Below are positions 53,189 to 62,669 of a stretch of DNA of 64,000 nt, piece after piece. Each line of letters begins with the position of its first letter. Within the stretch, counting starts at the first letter, position 1. Source of the DNA: Nocardioides sp. SYSU D00065 (GTDB taxonomy: Bacteria; Actinomycetota; Actinomycetes; Propionibacteriales; Nocardioidaceae). The stretch covers positions 738,413 through 802,412 of the forward strand of contig NZ_JAFMSX010000002.1 in the NCBI RefSeq assembly GCF_017916425.1. The letters run 5' to 3'. The notes beneath the pieces were generated by a model that searched no databases, was not told the origin of the DNA, and was given only the letters and a program-made list of their open reading frames with translations. The position numbers and the translations under genes are program-made.

Positions 53189-54441
53189 TGCGCCGAAAGA
53201 TTCACCGCGCGCCGATCGCCGTGGCCTCGGCCCTGCTGCTCGGGGTGGTCGCCACCGCCTGCAGCACCGAGGACCCCTCGGACGGGGACACCGGCTCGGA
53301 CACCTCCTCGGAGACCTCCGAGTCGCCCGAGGCCTCGGAGAGCTCCGAGGAGGGGGGCGAGCAGGAGTGGTTCGACCAGGCCGTCTACGACGAGCAGTAC
53401 GAGCAGCGCTCGGCCACCTTCGAGGGTGACCCCGAGACGCCGTGGCTGCAGTACATCGACGGTGAGATGACCGACACCGCCGACTACAAGACCAACAAGG
53501 CGGGCAAGGCGTGCTTCGCCAACGCCTCCATCGGCAACCCGTGGCGTCAGACCGGCTGGATCACCATGAACCAGCAGCTCAAGGAGCTCCAGGACAAGGG
53601 CGTCATCTCCGAGATGGAGACCCGCGACGCCCAGGACGACGACAACACCCAGATCGCCGACATCGACTACTTCATCTCCGAGGGCAACTGCGACGCCTTC
53701 ATCATCTCGCCGAACTCCACCGCCGCCATGACCGACGCGGTCGAGCGCGCCTGCGAGACCGGCAAGCCCGTCATCGTCTTCGACCGCGGCGTCAACACCG
53801 ACTGCGCCACCACCTTCATCCACCCGATCGGTGGCTTCGCGTGGGGCATCGACACCGCCGAGTTCCTCGTGGACAACCTCGAGGAGGGCGACAAGGTCGT
53901 CGCGCTGCGCATCCTGCCCGGCGTCGACGTGCTCGAGCAGCGCTGGGCCGCCGCCGAGAAGATCTTCGAGGAGAACGGCATCGAGGCGGTGGACTTCTTC
54001 ACCGGCGCCGACCCGACCGAGATCAAGACCTTCATCACCGACGAGCTCAACAAGGGCGAGGTCCAGGGCGTCTGGATGGACGCCGGTGACGGTGCCGTCG
54101 CGGCGATCGAGGCCTTCGAGGACTTCGGCGCCGACCTCCCGGTCATGACCGGTGAGGACGAGATGAGCTTCCTGCGCAAGTGGGAGGAGACCGGCCTGAC
54201 CGGCCTCGCGCCCGTCTACTCCAACTTCCAGTGGCGCACCCCGCTCCTCGCGCTCGAGAAGATCTGGGCCGGCGAAGAGGTCCCGAAGGAGTGGGTCCTC
54301 CCGCAGGTGCCGATCACCGAGGAGGAGCGCGGTGACTTCCTCGCCGCGAACGAGGGCATGCCCGACGGTCACTACGCCAAGTTCGGCGGCGAGGACCTGG
54401 TGGGTTACCCCGAGGTCTGGCAGGAGCGCCAGATCCCCTGA
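53188..54441 (+). CDS. Sugar ABC importer substrate-binding lipoprotein
   Basis: The 417-residue protein has a signal ending VVATAC with the lipidated Cys near residue 26, an acidic Ser/Glu linker (27-60) and a periplasmic-binding-protein type 1 fold. A GNPWRQTGWITMNQQLKEL start near residues 112-130 and VIVFDRGVNTDC near 195 fit the family. The sugar cannot be predicted from these motifs. The ATG overlaps the permease stop (TGATG). Two hairpins follow the stop. Confidence 0.92.
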   Translation: MRRKIHRAPIAVASALLLGVVATACSTEDPSDGDTGSDTSSETSESPEASESSEEGGEQEWFDQAVYDEQYEQRSATFEGDPETPWLQYIDGEMTDTADYKTNKAGKACFANASIGNPWRQTGWITMNQQLKELQDKGVISEMETRDAQDDDNTQIADIDYFISEGNCDAFIISPNSTAAMTDAVERACETGKPVIVFDRGVNTDCATTFIHPIGGFAWGIDTAEFLVDNLEEGDKVVALRILPGVDVLEQRWAAAEKIFEENGIEAVDFFTGADPTEIKTFITDELNKGEVQGVWMDAGDGAVAAIEAFEDFGADLPVMTGEDEMSFLRKWEETGLTGLAPVYSNFQWRTPLLALEKIWAGEEVPKEWVLPQVPITEEERGDFLAANEGMPDGHYAKFGGEDLVGYPEVWQERQIP

Positions 54442-54454
54442 TCGGATGATCACC

Positions 54455-54517
54455 GTCAGCCCGACCGGCTGACACCCCGGACACCGGTGGGCCGGGTCCC
54501 GAGCCCGGCCCACCGGT
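54455..54517 (+). terminator. Two tandem strong hairpins after the binding-protein gene
   Basis: The first stem is GTCAGCC (54455-54461) with GGCTGAC (54467-54473). The second is a perfect 14-base-pair stem, 54483-54496 with 54504-54517, around TCCCGAG. No T-tract follows, so these could partly terminate or protect the 3' end of the transporter message and so lower the level of the downstream enzyme genes. Confidence 0.7.
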
Positions 54518-54581
54518 ACACCATCGCCACACCATCTGGCAGCACCTGCCACACCACTTGTCTCGGAAGGACGAACACCGC

Positions 54582-55424
54582 ATGCGTGAGATCGGCGTGA
54601 ACACGTGGGTCTGGACCTCGCCGCTCACCGATGCGGGAGCCGGCGACCTGCTGCCGCGGATCGCCGACATGGGCTTCGACGCCGTCGAGCTGCCGCTGGA
54701 GGAGGCCGGTCACCTCAGCGTCCCGGTCGTCTCCGAGGTCCTCGCCCGCACTGGTCTGACGCCGTGCGTCGTGGGCGCCATGGCGCCGGGCCGCGACCTG
54801 ATCGACGCCTCGTGCGTGGCCGGCACCCAGGACTACCTCCGGGCCTGCATCGACTTCGCGGCCGGGATCGGTGCCCGCACGGTGTGCGGGCCCTTCTACG
54901 CTGCCACCGGCCGGGTCTGGCGCATGGACGCCGACCAGCGCGCGGCCGCCTACGACGACCTCCGCACGCACCTGGCCCCGGTCGTGGAGCACGCCCTCGA
55001 GCGCGGCGTCCAGCTGGGCGTCGAGCCGCTCAACCGCTACGAGACCTCGCTCGTCAACACGGTCGACCAGGCGCTGACCGCGCTTGAGCCGCTGCTGGGC
55101 GACGGCCTCGGCCTGGCGCTCGACAGCTACCACCTCAACATCGAGGAGCGCTCCAGCGCCGACGCGATCAGGACGGCGGGACCGCACCTGGCCCACGTCC
55201 AGGTCTGCGGCAGCGACCGCGGCGCCCCCGGCGGCGACCAGACCGACTGGCCGGCCCTCGTGGCGGCCCTCGACGAGGTGGGTTACGGCGGCCCCCTCGT
55301 CATCGAGAGCTTCACCGCCGACAACGCCTCCATCGCCACCGCTGCCTCCATCTGGCGGCCGCTGGCACCCACCCAGGACGACCTGGCCCGCGACGGCCTC
55401 GCCTTCCTCCGCTCGCTCGGCTGA
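54582..55424 (+). CDS. Sugar isomerase/epimerase, D-tagatose 3-epimerase-like TIM barrel
   Basis: The 280-residue protein opens with IGVNTWVWTSPLT and carries the metal site of the family: Glu in LGVEPLNRYE near residue 146, Asp in LALDSYHLNIEE near 180, His in LAHVQVCGSDRG near 206, and Glu in LVIESF near 242. This is the DTE/L-ribulose 3-epimerase type of reversible ketose C3 epimerisation, though relatives do other isomerisations. The ATG at 54582 follows GGAAGGACG. It is the first enzyme gene after the hairpins. Confidence 0.85.
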   Translation: MREIGVNTWVWTSPLTDAGAGDLLPRIADMGFDAVELPLEEAGHLSVPVVSEVLARTGLTPCVVGAMAPGRDLIDASCVAGTQDYLRACIDFAAGIGARTVCGPFYAATGRVWRMDADQRAAAYDDLRTHLAPVVEHALERGVQLGVEPLNRYETSLVNTVDQALTALEPLLGDGLGLALDSYHLNIEERSSADAIRTAGPHLAHVQVCGSDRGAPGGDQTDWPALVAALDEVGYGGPLVIESFTADNASIATAASIWRPLAPTQDDLARDGLAFLRSLG

Positions 55425-55459
55425 GCGAGCACCGAGCCCCCCGCAGTCAGGAGAACGAC

Positions 55460-56629
55460 GTGACCAGCTCCCCGAGCGACCCGAGTGCCCGATCCGGGTC
55501 CCCGGGCGTCGCCGTCATCGGCTACGCCTTCATGGGCAAGGCGCACTCCCACGCCTGGCGCAACGTGGCAGCGCTGCGCCCCGGCGCGCCCGGCGTACGC
55601 CAGCAGGTGCTGGTGGGCCGCGACGCAGACGCGGTCGCGGCGGCCGCCGACCAGTACGGCTGGGCCGAGTCGGCGACCGACTGGCACGCGGTGCTGGAGC
55701 GCGACGACATCGACATCGTCGACGTCTGCGTGCCCGGTCACCTGCACGCCGAGGTCGCGATCGCAGCGCTCGAGGCGGGCAAGCACGTCATCGCCGAGAA
55801 GCCCCTGGCCAACACGATGGCCGAGGCCGAGAAGATGGTCGCCACCGCGCGGGCCGCCCGCGAGCGCGGCGTGCACTCGATGGTCGGCTTCAACTACCGC
55901 CGCGTGCCCGCGCTGGCGCTGGCTCGGCAGCACATCGCGGCCGGCCGCCTGGGCCAGGTGCGCCAGGTGCGCGTGTCCTACCTCCAGGACTGGCTGGCCG
56001 ACGAGGCGGCGCCGATGACGTGGCGCCTGCGGCGTGAGCTCGCCGGTTCCGGTGCCCTGGGCGACCTGGCCTCGCACGCCGTCGACCAGGTGCGCTTCCT
56101 GCTCGGCCAGGAGGTGAGCGAGGTCAACGCCCTCACCCACACCTTCGTGCCCCGGCGTGCCGGCGCGGACGGACCCGAGGACGTCACCGTCGACGACGCG
56201 GCGTGGAGCATGATGCGCACCGACGGCGGCGCTGTGGTGAGCCTCGAGGTGACCCGGATGGCGACCGCGCGCAAGAACGCGCTCGGGATCGAGATCTACG
56301 GCAGCACCGGCGCCCTGCGCTTCGACCTCGAGTCGCTCAACCACCTCGACGTGTGCCTCGACGGCGCCGACAGCTTCTCGCGCGTGCTCGCCACCGAGCC
56401 GCACGACCCGTACATCGACGGGTGGTGGCCGCCGGGGCACGTCCTGGGCTGGGACGCCACGTTCACCAACCAGGCAGCCGACTTCCTCGCCGCCCTCGCC
56501 GCGGGCCAGGAGCCGACGCCGTCCTTCGAGGACGGTCTCGCCGTCCAGCGGGTCCTCGCCGCGATCGAGGTGAGTGCCGCCCGCGGCGGCAGCTGCGCCC
56601 GCGTCGAGTCCGGAGTGGAGCACCTCTGA
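55460..56629 (+). CDS. Gfo/Idh/MocA-family NAD(P)-dependent dehydrogenase
   Basis: The 389-residue oxidoreductase has a Rossmann start ([17 protein letters not shown], near residues 16-32), the [19 protein letters not shown] motif near 109-127 with the catalytic Lys of EKP, and a C-terminal substrate domain with [15 protein letters not shown] near 197. Family members oxidise sugars and inositols at one hydroxyl or reduce ketoses. The product of this enzyme is probably a keto sugar handled by the two TIM-barrel enzymes. The stop overlaps the next ATG (TGATG). Confidence 0.88.
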   Translation: MTSSPSDPSARSGSPGVAVIGYAFMGKAHSHAWRNVAALRPGAPGVRQQVLVGRDADAVAAAADQYGWAESATDWHAVLERDDIDIVDVCVPGHLHAEVAIAALEAGKHVIAEKPLANTMAEAEKMVATARAARERGVHSMVGFNYRRVPALALARQHIAAGRLGQVRQVRVSYLQDWLADEAAPMTWRLRRELAGSGALGDLASHAVDQVRFLLGQEVSEVNALTHTFVPRRAGADGPEDVTVDDAAWSMMRTDGGAVVSLEVTRMATARKNALGIEIYGSTGALRFDLESLNHLDVCLDGADSFSRVLATEPHDPYIDGWWPPGHVLGWDATFTNQAADFLAALAAGQEPTPSFEDGLAVQRVLAAIEVSAARGGSCARVESGVEHL

Positions 56630-57639
56630 TGGGACGACCGTTTACGCTGTTCACCGGCCAGTGGGTCGACCTGCCGCTCGAGGAGGTGGCCCGGCTCGCC
56701 GCCGAGTGGGGCTACGACGGCCTCGAGGTGGCGGTCTCCGGCGAGCACCTCGACGCGTGGCGCTGGGAGGACGACGACTACGTCGCCGAGCGGCTCGGCA
56801 TCCTCGAGCGCCACGGCCTGCAGCTGCACGCGATCTCCAACCACCTCACCGGTCAGGCGATCTGCGACGACCCCATCGACTTCCGCCACCAGGCCATCGT
56901 GCGCGAGCGCGTGTGGGGCGACGGCGATCCGGAGGGCGTGCGCCAGCGCGCGGCCGAGGAGATGAAGCTGACCGCGCGGCTCGCCCAGAAGCTGGGTGTC
57001 AAGACGGTCGTCGGCTTCACCGGGTCCTCGATCTGGCAGTACGTCGCGATGTTCCCGCCGGTGCCGCCCGAGCGCATCGAGGCCGGCTACCAGGACTTCG
57101 CCGACCGGTGGAACCCGATCCTCGACGTCTTCGACGAGTGCGGCGTGCGGTTCGCCCACGAGGTGCACCCCTCCGAGATCGCCTACGACTACTGGACCAC
57201 GCGTCGAGCGCTGGACGCGGTGGGCAACCGGCCCGCGTTCGGCATCAACTGGGATCCCAGCCACATGATGTGGCAGGGCATCGACCCGGTCGCGTTCATC
57301 ACCGACTTCGCCGACCGGATCTACCACGTGGACTGCAAGGACACCCGGATGCGGATGGGCGGCGGCCGCAACGGCATCCTGTCCTCCCACCTGCCCTGGG
57401 ACGACCCGCGGCGCGGCTGGACCTTCGTGTCCACCGGACACGGGGACATCCCCTGGGAGGACTGCTTCCGCACGCTCACCGCGATCGGCTACGACGGCCC
57501 GATCTCGGTCGAGTGGGAGGACGCCGGGATGGACCGCCTGCGCGGTGCGCCGGAGGCCCTGGCGCGGCTGCGCGCGCTCGACTTCGACCCGCCGGCGGCG
57601 TCCTTCGACGCGGCGTTCAGCAAGCAGTCCGAGGCCTGA
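56629..57639 (+). CDS. Sugar isomerase/epimerase-type TIM-barrel enzyme
   Basis: The 336-residue protein begins [20 protein letters not shown] and has metal ligands in [13 protein letters not shown] (Glu), [10 protein letters not shown] (Asp), [11 protein letters not shown] (His) and [10 protein letters not shown] (Glu). This longer type is often next to a Gfo/Idh/MocA gene. Some relatives act on 3-keto-glycosides, including the deglycosidases that open C- or O-glycosides after oxidation. A lyase or isomerase role on the dehydrogenase product is therefore plausible, not shown. Confidence 0.83.
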   Translation: MGRPFTLFTGQWVDLPLEEVARLAAEWGYDGLEVAVSGEHLDAWRWEDDDYVAERLGILERHGLQLHAISNHLTGQAICDDPIDFRHQAIVRERVWGDGDPEGVRQRAAEEMKLTARLAQKLGVKTVVGFTGSSIWQYVAMFPPVPPERIEAGYQDFADRWNPILDVFDECGVRFAHEVHPSEIAYDYWTTRRALDAVGNRPAFGINWDPSHMMWQGIDPVAFITDFADRIYHVDCKDTRMRMGGGRNGILSSHLPWDDPRRGWTFVSTGHGDIPWEDCFRTLTAIGYDGPISVEWEDAGMDRLRGAPEALARLRALDFDPPAASFDAAFSKQSEA

Positions 57640-57670
57640 CCGGCCGAACCGCGCTGACTACACTCCCGGC

Positions 57671-58498
57671 ATGGCGCGGTTCCGGGCACGAGACGCGGAC
57701 CGGGATCGCCACGTCGAGGTGATCGAGGCGGCGTACGTCGACGGCCAGATCGGCGACGCCGACCGTGAGCTGCGCGTCTCGCGGGCACTGTCGGCGGCGA
57801 CGCTCGACGAGCTCGAGGCCCTGACGCGCGACCTGCAGCGCCGGCCCGGTGCCCCTGTGCCGGCCGCGCCGGACCGCGCCCGCACGCCGGGACGCCTCGG
57901 CGGCGTGCTGGGTGCGCTGGGGGCGGCCGCAGCGCTGATCGTCGCCGGTGCCGTGGCGCTCGTCGTCCTCGCCTCCACGGGTGAGGGGTCCGGCGACCCC
58001 TTCTCCTCCGCCGACCCTGCCCGGCCCCGCCCCGCACCCCAGGCGGGCACCCAGTCTCGGGGGTTCGAGATGACGGCTCCCGCGGTCCGTCGGCTGCTGC
58101 ACGGCTACGCCTCGACGTTCGGCACGCTCGACGCCTTCGAGGCAGTGTTCTACCCCTCGCGTGCCAGCTTCCAGGTCCCGGCGGCGGGCACGCGGTCGCG
58201 CAAGGAGCGGTGGTCCTACGACGGGGGGTGGCGCCAGGACACGCCGGCCACCCGGACCATCGGCGCGGAGGTCCCCGTCGACCTCGGCGAGCTCGACGTG
58301 CGCCGCCTGTTCGACAACATCGCGACCGCCCGCGACACCCTGGGAGTGCCCCACGGCCGGCTCACCCACGTGCTGGTGAACGTCTCGACCGAGGGGACCC
58401 CGACGGTGAGCATCTACATCGCCAACCGGGCCGGGACCGGGCTCCTCAGGACCACGCTGTCCGGCGACCTCGTGCGCGCCCACCCCTACGACGGGTGA
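57671..58498 (+). CDS. DUF1707 domain membrane protein
   Basis: The 275-residue protein opens with the DUF1707 pattern (RARDADRDRHVEVIEAAYVD, from residue 4; then GQIGDADRELRVSRAL). One membrane span at about 78-102 leads to an extracytoplasmic domain of 170 residues with WSYDGGWRQD and HVLVNVSTEGTPTVSIYIAN. The function of the domain is unknown. TACACT (57659-57664) ends 6 bases before the ATG, so it is probably leaderless and transcribed apart from the sugar operon. Confidence 0.8.
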   Translation: MARFRARDADRDRHVEVIEAAYVDGQIGDADRELRVSRALSAATLDELEALTRDLQRRPGAPVPAAPDRARTPGRLGGVLGALGAAAALIVAGAVALVVLASTGEGSGDPFSSADPARPRPAPQAGTQSRGFEMTAPAVRRLLHGYASTFGTLDAFEAVFYPSRASFQVPAAGTRSRKERWSYDGGWRQDTPATRTIGAEVPVDLGELDVRRLFDNIATARDTLGVPHGRLTHVLVNVSTEGTPTVSIYIANRAGTGLLRTTLSGDLVRAHPYDG

Positions 58499-58556
58499 TC
58501 GATCCCACCCGGCCGTGACGCTCCCGGCGGGGGCGCGGTGCGGCAGCATGTGCCGC

Positions 58557-59606
58557 ATGAGCGCGAAGACCGATCCCGGCAACTTCTTCGAGGACTTCGC
58601 CGTCGGGCAGGTCATCGAGCACGCCACCCCCCGCACGGTGACCGAGGGGGACCGGGCTCTCTACGGCGCGATCTACCCGACCCGGTTCGCGGTCTGGTCG
58701 TCGGCGGAGTTCGCCGCGTCGGTCGGCCTGAGGGGACCCGGCGGCGGGCACCCTCTCGAGGAGCTGATCGGCTTCCACGTCGCCTTCGGCAAGACCGTGC
58801 CGGACGTGTCCCTCAACGCGGTGGCCAACCTCGGCTACGCCGAGTGCCGCTTCCACGTCCCCGTCGTGCCGGGCGACACGCTGCGCACCGGCTCGGAGGT
58901 CATCGGCCTCAAGCAGAACTCCAGCGGCCGCACCGGCGTGGTGTGGGTGCGCTCGAGCGCGACGAACCAGCGCGGCGAGGTCGCGATCGACTGGGTGCGC
59001 TGGGTGATGGTGCACAAGCGCGACGCCGACGCGCCCGCGCCCGCGCCCGTCGTACCGGCGCTCGCCGCCGCCGTCGCCGCCGAGGACCTCGTCGTGCCGA
59101 CCGGTCTCGACCTGTCGTCGTACGACTTCGCCGCCGCCGGCGAGCCGCACCGCCTGGGGGACTACGAGGTGGGGGAGCGCATCGACCACGTGGACGGGGT
59201 CACGCTGACCGACGCGGAGCACATGATGGCGACCCGGCTGTGGCAGAACAACGCCAAGGTGCACTTCAGCACCGACGCCCGCCCCGACGGCCGGCGACTG
59301 GTCTACGGCGGGCACGTGATCTCGCTGGCGCGCGCGCTGTCGTTCAACGGTCTGGCCAACGCCCAGCTCGTGGCTGCGATCAACGCCGGCGCCCACGTGG
59401 CGCCCGCCTTCGCCGGCGACACCGTCCACGCCTGGTCCGAGGTGCTCGACGTCGCCGAGCTGGACGCGCCGGGAGTCGGTGCGCTCCGCCTGCGGCTGGT
59501 CGCGACCAAGGGGCGGGACGCCTCGACCACGCTGCGCACCGCGGACGGGACGTATGCCGACGGCGTGCTGCTCGACCTGGACTACTGGGCGCTCGTGCCC
59601 CGCTGA
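58557..59606 (+). CDS. MaoC-type double-hotdog dehydratase
   Basis: The 349-residue protein holds two hotdog domains (about 5-155 and 190-345). The first has YGAIYPTRFAVWSSAEFAA and VPDVSLNAVANLGYAECRFHV; the second has MMATRLWQNNAKVHF and VYGGHVISLARALSFNGLAN. It resembles mesaconyl-CoA hydratase-like and other (R)-enoyl-CoA hydratases that act on CoA esters. The ATG at 58557 starts the conserved part and lies 7 bases after CAGCAT; an upstream in-frame ATG at 58515 would add 14 unrelated residues. Confidence 0.82.
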   Translation: MSAKTDPGNFFEDFAVGQVIEHATPRTVTEGDRALYGAIYPTRFAVWSSAEFAASVGLRGPGGGHPLEELIGFHVAFGKTVPDVSLNAVANLGYAECRFHVPVVPGDTLRTGSEVIGLKQNSSGRTGVVWVRSSATNQRGEVAIDWVRWVMVHKRDADAPAPAPVVPALAAAVAAEDLVVPTGLDLSSYDFAAAGEPHRLGDYEVGERIDHVDGVTLTDAEHMMATRLWQNNAKVHFSTDARPDGRRLVYGGHVISLARALSFNGLANAQLVAAINAGAHVAPAFAGDTVHAWSEVLDVAELDAPGVGALRLRLVATKGRDASTTLRTADGTYADGVLLDLDYWALVPR

Positions 59607-59610
59607 CCGC

Positions 59611-60726
59611 TCACCGCCGACGGGCGATGCGACGTACGACGCGCGCCAGCCGGATGCGTGAGCCAGGTCCGGGGCGGTGGCGAGGTGCCGCACCCACCGC
59701 CCTGGGCGGCTCCGCAGACACCCGGGCGAGCAGCTCGGCGGCGATGAACCGCTGAGCCACGGCCAGCACCTCCGCGTCCGGCACGGCGTCGGGGTCGACG
59801 CCGTCGCCCGGCTCGGGGTCCGGTCGCAGGTCGTCGAGGTCGCCGACGACCCGCCAGGGCGCGGTGGCGAGCTCGTCGACCATGCGGTTGCCGCGCTCGA
59901 CCAGCCAGGCGTGCATGTCGGGTGCGAGCGCGATCCTGGCCGCAGGCGCGCCGCCGAGGCGCGGCTCCATGAACGCCTTGACCCGGCGTGAGAGCGCGAC
60001 GTCGAGGTGGGCGTTGCGGAAGTGGGCGTTGACCGCGCGGTGGAAGGCGATCTCGGCGGGGGCGAGGGTCTCGTTGGCGACCGGCGCGTCGAGCGACAGC
60101 CCGGTGTCGTCGATGCCGAGCAGGTCGCACGTACGCCGCCACAGCAGCCGCGGGTCGGCCCCGGGCCGCGGCAGGACGACGACGTGCACCCGCGACGGCG
60201 GCAGGTCCGGTGCCCAGCGCTCGAGGATCCGCGGCACGTCCTGGTGGTGCCAGAAGTTGAAGTCGGGATCGTCCTTGGCCACCCTCTCGAAGAACCGCCT
60301 CAGGGTCGTGGCGGACCCGTGCTTGACCCGCTGCTGCCACGCGCTCGGCACCTGGCGCACGAGGTCGCGGGCGGTGACGAGCACGTGCACCTCGTCGGCG
60401 ACGGCACGCAGCCGGTCGAGCGCGGCGGCGGCACCCTCGCGGGTGGTCTCGACGAGCTGCTCCTGGCTCAGGAGCGCGTCGCCCTGCCACGCCTCGACCT
60501 CGTCGACGACCCGGTCCCACGAGCGGAGCTGGCGCTCGTCCATCGTCTCGAGCACCCCGGCGTTGCCGCGCACCACGGCGGCGGCCTGGAACTGCACGTC
60601 GGCCGACGCGCCCGGCAGCAGGAGCCCCCGTCTCGCCAGCGCGACGTGGTTGTGCCACCACAGGCTCTGCAGGTAGGTCGTGCCGGACTTGGGGGTGCCG
60701 ATGTGCACGAGGACGCGCCGGGCCAT
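59611..60726 (-). CDS. Sulfotransferase-like protein, paralogue 3
   Basis: The 371-residue protein starts MARRVLVHIGTPKSGTTYLQ with the PAPS loop and contains VTARDLVRQVPSAWQQRVKHG near residues 120-140. A basic Arg-rich tail (RLARVVRRIARRR) ends it. It is closely similar to paralogue 4, whose gene overlaps its ATG, indicating tandem duplication. The stop lies 5 bases from the convergent MaoC gene. Confidence 0.72.
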   Translation of the reverse strand: MARRVLVHIGTPKSGTTYLQSLWWHNHVALARRGLLLPGASADVQFQAAAVVRGNAGVLETMDERQLRSWDRVVDEVEAWQGDALLSQEQLVETTREGAAAALDRLRAVADEVHVLVTARDLVRQVPSAWQQRVKHGSATTLRRFFERVAKDDPDFNFWHHQDVPRILERWAPDLPPSRVHVVVLPRPGADPRLLWRRTCDLLGIDDTGLSLDAPVANETLAPAEIAFHRAVNAHFRNAHLDVALSRRVKAFMEPRLGGAPAARIALAPDMHAWLVERGNRMVDELATAPWRVVGDLDDLRPDPEPGDGVDPDAVPDAEVLAVAQRFIAAELLARVSAEPPRAVGAAPRHRPGPGSRIRLARVVRRIARRR

Positions 60727-61739
60727 CAGCGCTCCTGCTCGATCATCCGGGCCACCACGACCGACGCGACCGCCACGAGCTCGGCGTCGGAGACCTCCTC
60801 CGGCGTCCGGCCCTCGCGCGGAGGCGCGGGGAGCAGGTCGTCGAGGTCGCCCACCACGTCGTAGCCCCCCGCCCGCAGGTGGTCGACCATCTCCTGCGAC
60901 CGCTCGCGCACCCACCCGACGTGCCTGGCCGGCAGCACGAAAGGGTCGTCCACGGGGCTCCTGGCGAGCAGGTCGCGGGCGAAGCTGCCCTTGGTGAGCC
61001 GGGTCAGCGCGACCGAGCGACCCGAGCGCGGGATGACGGTGTTGACCCGCCGCAGCAGCTCGGCCTCGGCGATGGAGAGCGAGTCGTTGGGCAGCCTCGG
61101 GTCGGTGTCGAGCCCCTCGACGTCGACGCCGAGCACGGCCGCCGTACGCCGCCACAGCTCGTCGCGCGGCGCGCCCGAAGGGGGTACGACGACGAGGTGC
61201 ACGCGCTCGCGTGGAAGACCGGCGGCCCACCGGTCGAGGATCCCCGGGACGTCCTGGTAGCGCCAGAACTTCTGGTCCGCGCGCCCTCGCCGGACGGTCG
61301 AGAGGAACCGGCCGTAGGGCTGCCGGGCACCCTGCTTGACCCGCTGCTGCCACGCGGAGGGGAGCACCCGCCCCAGGTCTCGCACGGTCACGATCAGGTG
61401 CACCTCGTCGGCCGCCCCCGCCAGGTCGGCGAGCGCGGCCGCGGCTGCCTGCGCCGAGGAGTCGGAGAAGTGCTCGTGGCTGATCAGGGCGTCGCCCGGC
61501 CACGCGCGGGTCTGCGCCACCAGCCGCTGCCAGACCTCGCGGTCGTCCGGCTCGAGGTCCTCGACGATCACGTCCATGCCCTTGACCAGGGCGGCCGCAT
61601 GGAAGTGGTCGCGAAGCGCGGCGCCCGGCAGCAGCAGCCCGCGCTCGCGCAGGGCGTCACGGTGGCGCCACCACAGGTCCTGCAGGTAGGTGGTGCCCGA
61701 CTTGGCGGTGCCGCAGTGAAGGAACACGCGGCGGGCCAT
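60726..61739 (-). CDS. Sulfotransferase-like protein, paralogue 4
   Basis: The 337-residue protein starts MARRVFLHCGTAKSGTTYLQ and contains VTVRDLGRVLPSAWQQRVKQG, matching the next gene nearly residue for residue in these motifs. It is the first gene of the pair and overlaps the next by one base (TGATG). TAGGAT (61752-61747) ends 7 bases before its ATG, making a leaderless message. It faces a divergent methyltransferase gene 44 bases away. Activity on sulfate is inferred from the motif only. Confidence 0.72.
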   Translation of the reverse strand: MARRVFLHCGTAKSGTTYLQDLWWRHRDALRERGLLLPGAALRDHFHAAALVKGMDVIVEDLEPDDREVWQRLVAQTRAWPGDALISHEHFSDSSAQAAAAALADLAGAADEVHLIVTVRDLGRVLPSAWQQRVKQGARQPYGRFLSTVRRGRADQKFWRYQDVPGILDRWAAGLPRERVHLVVVPPSGAPRDELWRRTAAVLGVDVEGLDTDPRLPNDSLSIAEAELLRRVNTVIPRSGRSVALTRLTKGSFARDLLARSPVDDPFVLPARHVGWVRERSQEMVDHLRAGGYDVVGDLDDLLPAPPREGRTPEEVSDAELVAVASVVVARMIEQER

Positions 61740-61783
61740 GGGATTGATCCTAGAAGCACCCTCGTGCGGGGCAGACTCTCCCC

Positions 61784-62593
61784 GTGGCCTGGGACCGGGA
61801 CTTGTACGACACCTACCCGCGCGTGGAGGACGCCTTCGCCGCGCGGCTCGACGAGAGCCTCGCCCCGCGCGACCCCTCGATCCTCCTGCAGGTGGTGCGC
61901 GAGCTCGGTCTGCGCCCCGACAGCCGCGCCGTCGACGTCGCCTGCGGCGAGGGCGCCGACGCCTTCCGGCTGGCGACGCAGTTCGGCCTGCGGGTCCTCG
62001 CCATCGATCCCGTCCAGCGCAACCTCGACGTGGCCCGGGAGGCCCGCCGCGAGGTGGCGGCCGAGATCGGATCGCGCGTGTCCTTCGAGCGCGGGTCGGC
62101 CACGCGCATACCCGCACACGACGCGTCCCAGGACCTGGTCTGGTGCCGCGACGCGATGCAGCACGTCGAGGACCCCGCGGAGGCGTTCGACGAGTTCGCC
62201 CGCGTGCTGCGACCGGGCGGCCACGTCGTGGCGCACCAGGTGGTGGCCACCGCCCGGCTGGGCGCCGACGAGGCCGAGGAGCTGCGCGACGTCCGGGGCC
62301 TGGCGCCCGCCTCCCTCGACCCGGACGTGCTCGACGACGCGATCGCCGGCTCCGGGCTGGAGGTGGTCGCCACGATCGACCTGGCCGGCGAGTGGGGCGA
62401 GTGGTCCCAGGAGCTCGACGGCCGCGGGGGCCGGGCGCTCCTGCACCTGGCACGACTGCTGCGCGACCCGGCGCGCTACCGCGGCGAGTTCGGCGACGCG
62501 GCGTACGACGTCATGCTCGGCGACTGCCGCTGGCACGTCTACCTGATGATGGGCAAGCTCGCCGGTCGCGTCGACGTGCTCCGCCGGAGTTAA
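61784..62593 (+). CDS. SAM-dependent class I methyltransferase
   Basis: The 269-residue protein has the glycine-rich motif I as AVDVACGEGADAFRLA near residues 48-63, motif II acidic residue in LAIDPVQRNLDVA, and DLVWCRDAMQHVEDPAEAF near 122-140, the Methyltransf_11 pattern. The substrate is unknown. CAGACT (61772-61777) ends 6 bases before the GTG start. It is divergent from the sulfotransferase-like pair, and may act with it. Confidence 0.8.
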   Translation: MAWDRDLYDTYPRVEDAFAARLDESLAPRDPSILLQVVRELGLRPDSRAVDVACGEGADAFRLATQFGLRVLAIDPVQRNLDVAREARREVAAEIGSRVSFERGSATRIPAHDASQDLVWCRDAMQHVEDPAEAFDEFARVLRPGGHVVAHQVVATARLGADEAEELRDVRGLAPASLDPDVLDDAIAGSGLEVVATIDLAGEWGEWSQELDGRGGRALLHLARLLRDPARYRGEFGDAAYDVMLGDCRWHVYLMMGKLAGRVDVLRRS

Positions 62594-62669
62594 CCGCTCG
62601 ACCCTGTTCGTGGGGTTTGGCAAGGTGGCAGTGCACGGTTCGAGCACGTACGCGATCCCAGGAGGAGCC

